Source: an uncultured Anaerobiospirillum sp.
GTDB taxonomy: Bacteria > Pseudomonadota > Gammaproteobacteria > Enterobacterales > Succinivibrionaceae
DNA length: 41,870 bases
NCBI GenBank assembly: GCA_944390115.1
Contig: CALXOW010000026.1
Coordinates: forward strand, 1 to 41,870
Reading direction: 5' to 3'
Part shown: positions 39,003-41,870 of the stretch, piece after piece
Position numbering within the stretch: position 1 is the first letter of the stretch
How the letters are laid out: each line of letters opens with the position of its first letter
Notes under the pieces: generated by a model
What the model saw: only the letters and a program-made list of their open reading frames with translations
Told to the model about the DNA's origin: nothing
The model's database searches: none
Program-made: the position numbers and the translations under genes

Positions 39003-39992
39003 ACGACGTGGTGGCTGGGCGGCCACAGCTTCACCTTGGTGCGGCGCGGCCACAGCATCGGTCACGGACTTACCCTCGATGGCAGCGGCCGACTGCTCGG
39101 CGGCCTCTTTTGCTTCCTGGGCATTGCGCTGGCTTTGGGCTAAGCGCTGTGCTGCCTGCACCTCAGTGGCGCCAGGCATATCATCATCGAGGTGGATGAC
39201 CCCGCTTAAGCTCGAGTGAGCCAAGGCTTGGCGTTGTTCCTCGGTGATTTCATCAACCTTGCCCGACCACCATTTGGAAATTGGCTTGGCACTTTGCAGC
39301 GCCTCGATGCGAATGAGCATACTCTCGGTGGTGGTGGAATTAGGCTTAACTAAGCCAGGGGCGAAGAAGAAGCGCAGGCCACGCTGCGTGATAATGAAGT
39401 TGCTCGGGCTAAATTCGGTGGCGCTAATTACCACCGGCAAGAGCGGTGAGCGCAGTGACTGATACTTGGCCTCAATGGCGCGGGCGCAGAGCATCGCCGC
39501 CAGCTCCGGGTTTTCAAAGAGCTGATTGAAGCGAATCGATTTGCCGCTCTTCACATCGAAGTTGATCGTCTCAACCAAGAGAATCTCCGCCTCTTGCCCC
39601 ACAATCTTTTGCTTGAAGATCGAGAACAAGGTTAGGATCGGCTCGTCTGGATGCGAGTAGGCACTCATCGTGACATTTTGCACCGACTTCTCGTGCTGAC
39701 GGCCCATATGAGCGTGCGCGGAAAAAGGATCTTCGGCGTCAAAGTTGAGGTTGATGTGGCTCACCATCTCGCGCTCAAAGCGGCGCACATAGTAGTTAAC
39801 CAGGCGCGTACAGGTGGTCTTGAACTGCTCGAGCTCACAAATAGGCGGCACCTGCACATGGCTGACGCTAAAGGAGCGCTCCACGGTAAAGGTCTTAGGT
39901 TGAGCCTTAGGTTGAGCCGCCTGAGCACTGGGGCCCATCAGCAGGGTCAGGCCCAGCACCAATGCCATTGCGCCTAATCTCATCTGTGCCAT
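39000..39992 (-). CDS. Secreted/periplasmic DUF3298-type protein
   Basis: 330 residues with a clear Sec signal peptide (MAQMRLGAMALVLGLTLLMG, likely cleaved after SAQA at about residue 25). The mature part begins with beta strands (FSVSHVQVPPI) and a helix with CTRLVNYYVRRFE, as in DUF4163/RsiV-like proteins. Then come LVETINFDVKSGKSIRFNQLF, a helix with ELAAMLCARAI, and FIITQRGLRFFFAPGLVKP, the usual DUF3298 ending. The last 70 residues are an Ala/Gln/Glu-rich, probably disordered or helical tail. GGAGGT precedes the ATG. In Gram-positives this fold binds lysozyme; here its role is unknown. No sigma factor is adjacent. Confidence 0.75.
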   Translation of the reverse strand: MAQMRLGAMALVLGLTLLMGPSAQAAQPKAQPKTFTVERSFSVSHVQVPPICELEQFKTTCTRLVNYYVRRFEREMVSHINLNFDAEDPFSAHAHMGRQHEKSVQNVTMSAYSHPDEPILTLFSIFKQKIVGQEAEILLVETINFDVKSGKSIRFNQLFENPELAAMLCARAIEAKYQSLRSPLLPVVISATEFSPSNFIITQRGLRFFFAPGLVKPNSTTTESMLIRIEALQSAKPISKWWSGKVDEITEEQRQALAHSSLSGVIHLDDDMPGATEVQAAQRLAQSQRNAQEAKEAAEQSAAAIEGKSVTDAVAAPHQGEAVAAQPPRR

Positions 39993-40198
39993 AACACCAC
40001 CTCCAGTGCTCCCACCCAGAACATCGTTAGCCCCTATCTTAAGCTATTTGACTTAGCCCGAAAACAGGTAACCACGCGCCAAGGCAAGCTATCCTCCCCG
40101 AGGCCCTAACCTCAAGCGAAGGCCCCCAGAGAGCTCAAACACAGCACCCCAGCCCTCTACTAAAGACCGGATGAGACTTGAATCAGTGCGGATAGAGC

Positions 40199-40750
40199 CT
40201 AAACGGCTGATACAACCAAGGGTTCCAAGACCTGCTCATATTGCGCCAAAATGGTGGCAAAGGGCACAGCGTGCGCCGGTGAGGTTGAAGGCAACGCGAC
40301 AAACTCAAAGTTGAGCTCAGCTTGGTGGGGCTTGAGGGTCGACTTGGTGAAATGGGTCTTGGCAAAGCCGCCATTGGTGATCACAGTCTTAATGCTCGGG
40401 TGCTGCTGCAATAAGCCCCAGATATCAGCGTAATCGTAGTGCTTGATCTTGCTGTCTAACGAGCCCTCACGCTCGCAGGAGGCCACCACATCATAAAGCG
40501 CAATGCCCAGATCGCTCAGCGCCGCTTGGCGCTGTGCCACCGTGCTCAGGACACTGGGCGCTACTTCGTGCCCTGCCTTTTGGGCGCGCCACTTGGTGTG
40601 CAGCACCGCGATGATCTTAAAGAAGCGGTTTTGCGGATGCGCGTAATAAAAGCCCTGCTCCAAGGACTTGACCGAAGGCATTGAGCCTAAGATCAAGACC
40701 TGAGCATTACTCGGAATAAAGGGCGCAAAGCAGTAAATACGCTCGGCCAT
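40199..40750 (-). CDS. Hypoxanthine/deoxyinosine-type DNA glycosylase (UDG superfamily)
   Basis: 183-residue base-excision repair enzyme. Motif 1, LGSMPSVKSLEQGFYYAHPQ then NRFF (about 21-44), and motif 2, LPSTSPAH (153-160), are the signature of the family-6 hypoxanthine-DNA glycosylases, close to the Mug/TDG group. A TNGGFAK loop lies between them. It should remove deaminated adenine (hypoxanthine), perhaps also uracil. Its ATG shares one base with the stop codon of the prolyl-tRNA editing gene (TAATG), so translation is probably coupled. Last gene of a three-gene operon. Confidence 0.85.
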   Translation of the reverse strand: MAERIYCFAPFIPSNAQVLILGSMPSVKSLEQGFYYAHPQNRFFKIIAVLHTKWRAQKAGHEVAPSVLSTVAQRQAALSDLGIALYDVVASCEREGSLDSKIKHYDYADIWGLLQQHPSIKTVITNGGFAKTHFTKSTLKPHQAELNFEFVALPSTSPAHAVPFATILAQYEQVLEPLVVSAV

Positions 40751-41247
40751 TAGTTTGGTACCTGCACCGCACCGGGAACCTTGGTCACGGTGTGCCCGGA
40801 GTTTTGCACCAGCTGCTCAAGGTCGGTACGCTTGATGTCAATCGAAAAATGATTGTCGAGCGGGTGGCAATTGACCAAGTCAAATTGGTCGAGCTCGACC
40901 GGCTGGACATAGTGGAAGAGATGGCCCTGGTCATTGAGCAGGCACAATGGGCTGACATGCCCCGGAGGAATGCCCATTAAGGCCAGATCCGAGGGCTTAG
41001 CAAAGCTAAAGCGTGGCACGCCCAGAATGTTGGAGAGCGCCTTTAAGTCGGCACGGTAATCTAAGGGCAAGGTGAAGAGATAGAGGTCGTGATGCTTATT
41101 GGTCAAGACCAAGTTCTTGAGCATCGTGCCCTGCATCGCCGGTAACTCGACCGTGATGTCCCCGTGCGCAATCGCCTCGTGCGCGTAGAGGTGGTAAGGC
41201 ACATGGTACTGCGTGAGCAGAGGCAAAATCGTTTCTTTAACGTACAT
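40750..41247 (-). CDS. YbaK/ProX-type prolyl-tRNA editing protein (ProXp-ala/PrdX-like)
   Basis: 165-residue free-standing editing domain that hydrolyses mischarged tRNA, in this subfamily probably Ala-tRNA(Pro). Recognised from K44-N45 in MLKNLVLTNK, FTLPLDYRADLKALSNILG, RFSFAKPSDLALMG, PGHVSPLCLLND and the late HPLDNHFSI (H128, N132). This is the order of the YbaK/aa-tRNA-synthetase-associated domain. It is not fused to ProRS here. It starts 2 nt after the upstream membrane-protein gene, with GGAG in that gene's last codons, and overlaps the downstream glycosylase start by one base. Confidence 0.87.
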   Translation of the reverse strand: MYVKETILPLLTQYHVPYHLYAHEAIAHGDITVELPAMQGTMLKNLVLTNKHHDLYLFTLPLDYRADLKALSNILGVPRFSFAKPSDLALMGIPPGHVSPLCLLNDQGHLFHYVQPVELDQFDLVNCHPLDNHFSIDIKRTDLEQLVQNSGHTVTKVPGAVQVPN

Positions 41248-41249
41248 GG

Positions 41250-41771
41250 CTAATGAGCTCCCGGCTTAGGGGTTTTAACGCTGTGATGGCTTTGAGCTAA
41301 CAGGCCACAGCCCATAATCAGGACTAAGACTAGGCTCAGGAGGAAAGCATAGACCAAGTAGCCGCGCAAGAGCAAAAACCAAATGCTCGGATCAAAGTAA
41401 GTGCGCCCTAAGACCATCGCCTCCACCGCGATCACACGATAGTGGGCATAGTAGCGCTCCACCGTCATCAGCACCCCGTACATCAGGGCCAAGATCATGG
41501 CGATGCCGGGTAAATTTTTCACCAGCAAGGTGATGACCGCAGGCACGATGCGCTCAAACTCCAAGACGCGCGCGCCGCTAGTATCAGGAGTCGTGAGCAA
41601 AGCAATAATGGTCGTGGCACAGATAACGACGATCGTCAGCACTAAGGCCAGCAAGTAGAGGGCGATATAGTGCATGACCGAGTTGGAGTACTGAACTTGC
41701 TCGGGGGTGGCAATTTGCAGCGCTTGACTGGCTTGAGCCTTAGCGATGTAGAGATCTAAGGCCGATTGCAT
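41250..41771 (-). CDS. Integral membrane protein of unknown function
   Basis: 173 residues from ATG 41771; a GTG at 41819 would add 16 residues and is the alternative start. After an amphipathic N-terminal stretch there are about four hydrophobic segments: near 35-58 (IALYLLALVLTIVVICATTI), 80-97 (VITLLVKNLPGIAMILAL), 125-140 and 140-155. It ends in a short polar tail (SHHSVKTPKPGAH). I do not recognise the family. First gene of a tight three-gene minus-strand unit with the tRNA-editing protein and DNA glycosylase; tight spacing implies co-transcription, not shared function. A TTGACA at 41802-41807 overlaps the GTG-start region, but its -10 partner (TATATC) is only 12 bp away. Confidence 0.65.
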   Translation of the reverse strand: MQSALDLYIAKAQASQALQIATPEQVQYSNSVMHYIALYLLALVLTIVVICATTIIALLTTPDTSGARVLEFERIVPAVITLLVKNLPGIAMILALMYGVLMTVERYYAHYRVIAVEAMVLGRTYFDPSIWFLLLRGYLVYAFLLSLVLVLIMGCGLLAQSHHSVKTPKPGAH

Positions 41772-41870
41772 CGCCGCGCCTAAGATATAGCTGCCTTTAA
41801 TTGTCAACAGAGTTTTCACAAAAAAGTTTGAATTTTTTTTTAGGATGCGACCAATAGTGAAGGGTTCCCT

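Noticed and set aside
41784-41807. Promoter TTGACA/TATATC for the last operon
   Set aside because: The spacing is only 12 bp, too short for a sigma-70 promoter.

Overview
The window reads as a chromosomal segment of a gammaproteobacterium. ThrA, ThrB, ThrC, AraC and NadA all resemble enteric proteins closely by eye. Two beta-galactosidases, a FeoB-associated small membrane protein, a hypoxanthine-type DNA glycosylase and many lineage-specific proteins point to a gut anaerobe, perhaps Succinivibrionaceae (order Aeromonadales). The family placement is inference; no search was run. Nearly all genes lie on the minus strand; only the 5.5-10.3 kb block is on plus.

Layout. 0.1-5.4 kb: the threonine operon thrA-thrB-thrC, with a promoter and a structured leader upstream. 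5.5-6.4 kb: an unknown protein. 6.6-11.2 kb: a glycoside-utilisation locus with a cation-symporter-type permease, a GH42 glycosidase and a convergent AraC protein. The permease promoter carries two direct 17-bp AraC-like half-sites 21 bp apart, as in E. coli araBAD, and the arabinose-contacting residues of AraC are conserved. 11.4-13.4 kb: a metal-related group with a DtxR-family repressor, a Fur-like protein that has lost the metal-binding half, a Cys/His-rich small membrane protein, and palindromic candidate operators. 13.4-20.4 kb: a duplicated block of PAS-GGDEF diguanylate cyclases and KAP P-loop NTPases (two GGDEF genes, one intact KAP gene, a GGDEF remnant, and a second KAP gene broken by an in-frame TAG). 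20.7-23.5 kb: a cold-shock-like tail-anchored protein, nadA, and a pRiA4b ORF-3-like protein. 23.9-35.1 kb: one 3,759-residue protein of unknown function. 35.4-38.6 kb: a GH2 LacZ. 39-41.8 kb: a secreted DUF3298-type protein, then a tight operon of a membrane protein, a prolyl-tRNA editing protein and a DNA glycosylase.

The most notable observations are the pBAD-like control of the GH42 locus, the repeated GGDEF-KAP pairing, the giant orphan protein, and a recurring pattern in which short tandem repeats begin at a gene's stop codon and copy it downstream (lacZ, thrA, thrC, the DtxR gene, the Fur-like gene, the DUF3298 gene and others). Intergenic stretches otherwise show no RNA genes, CRISPR arrays or insertion sequences that I could recognise.
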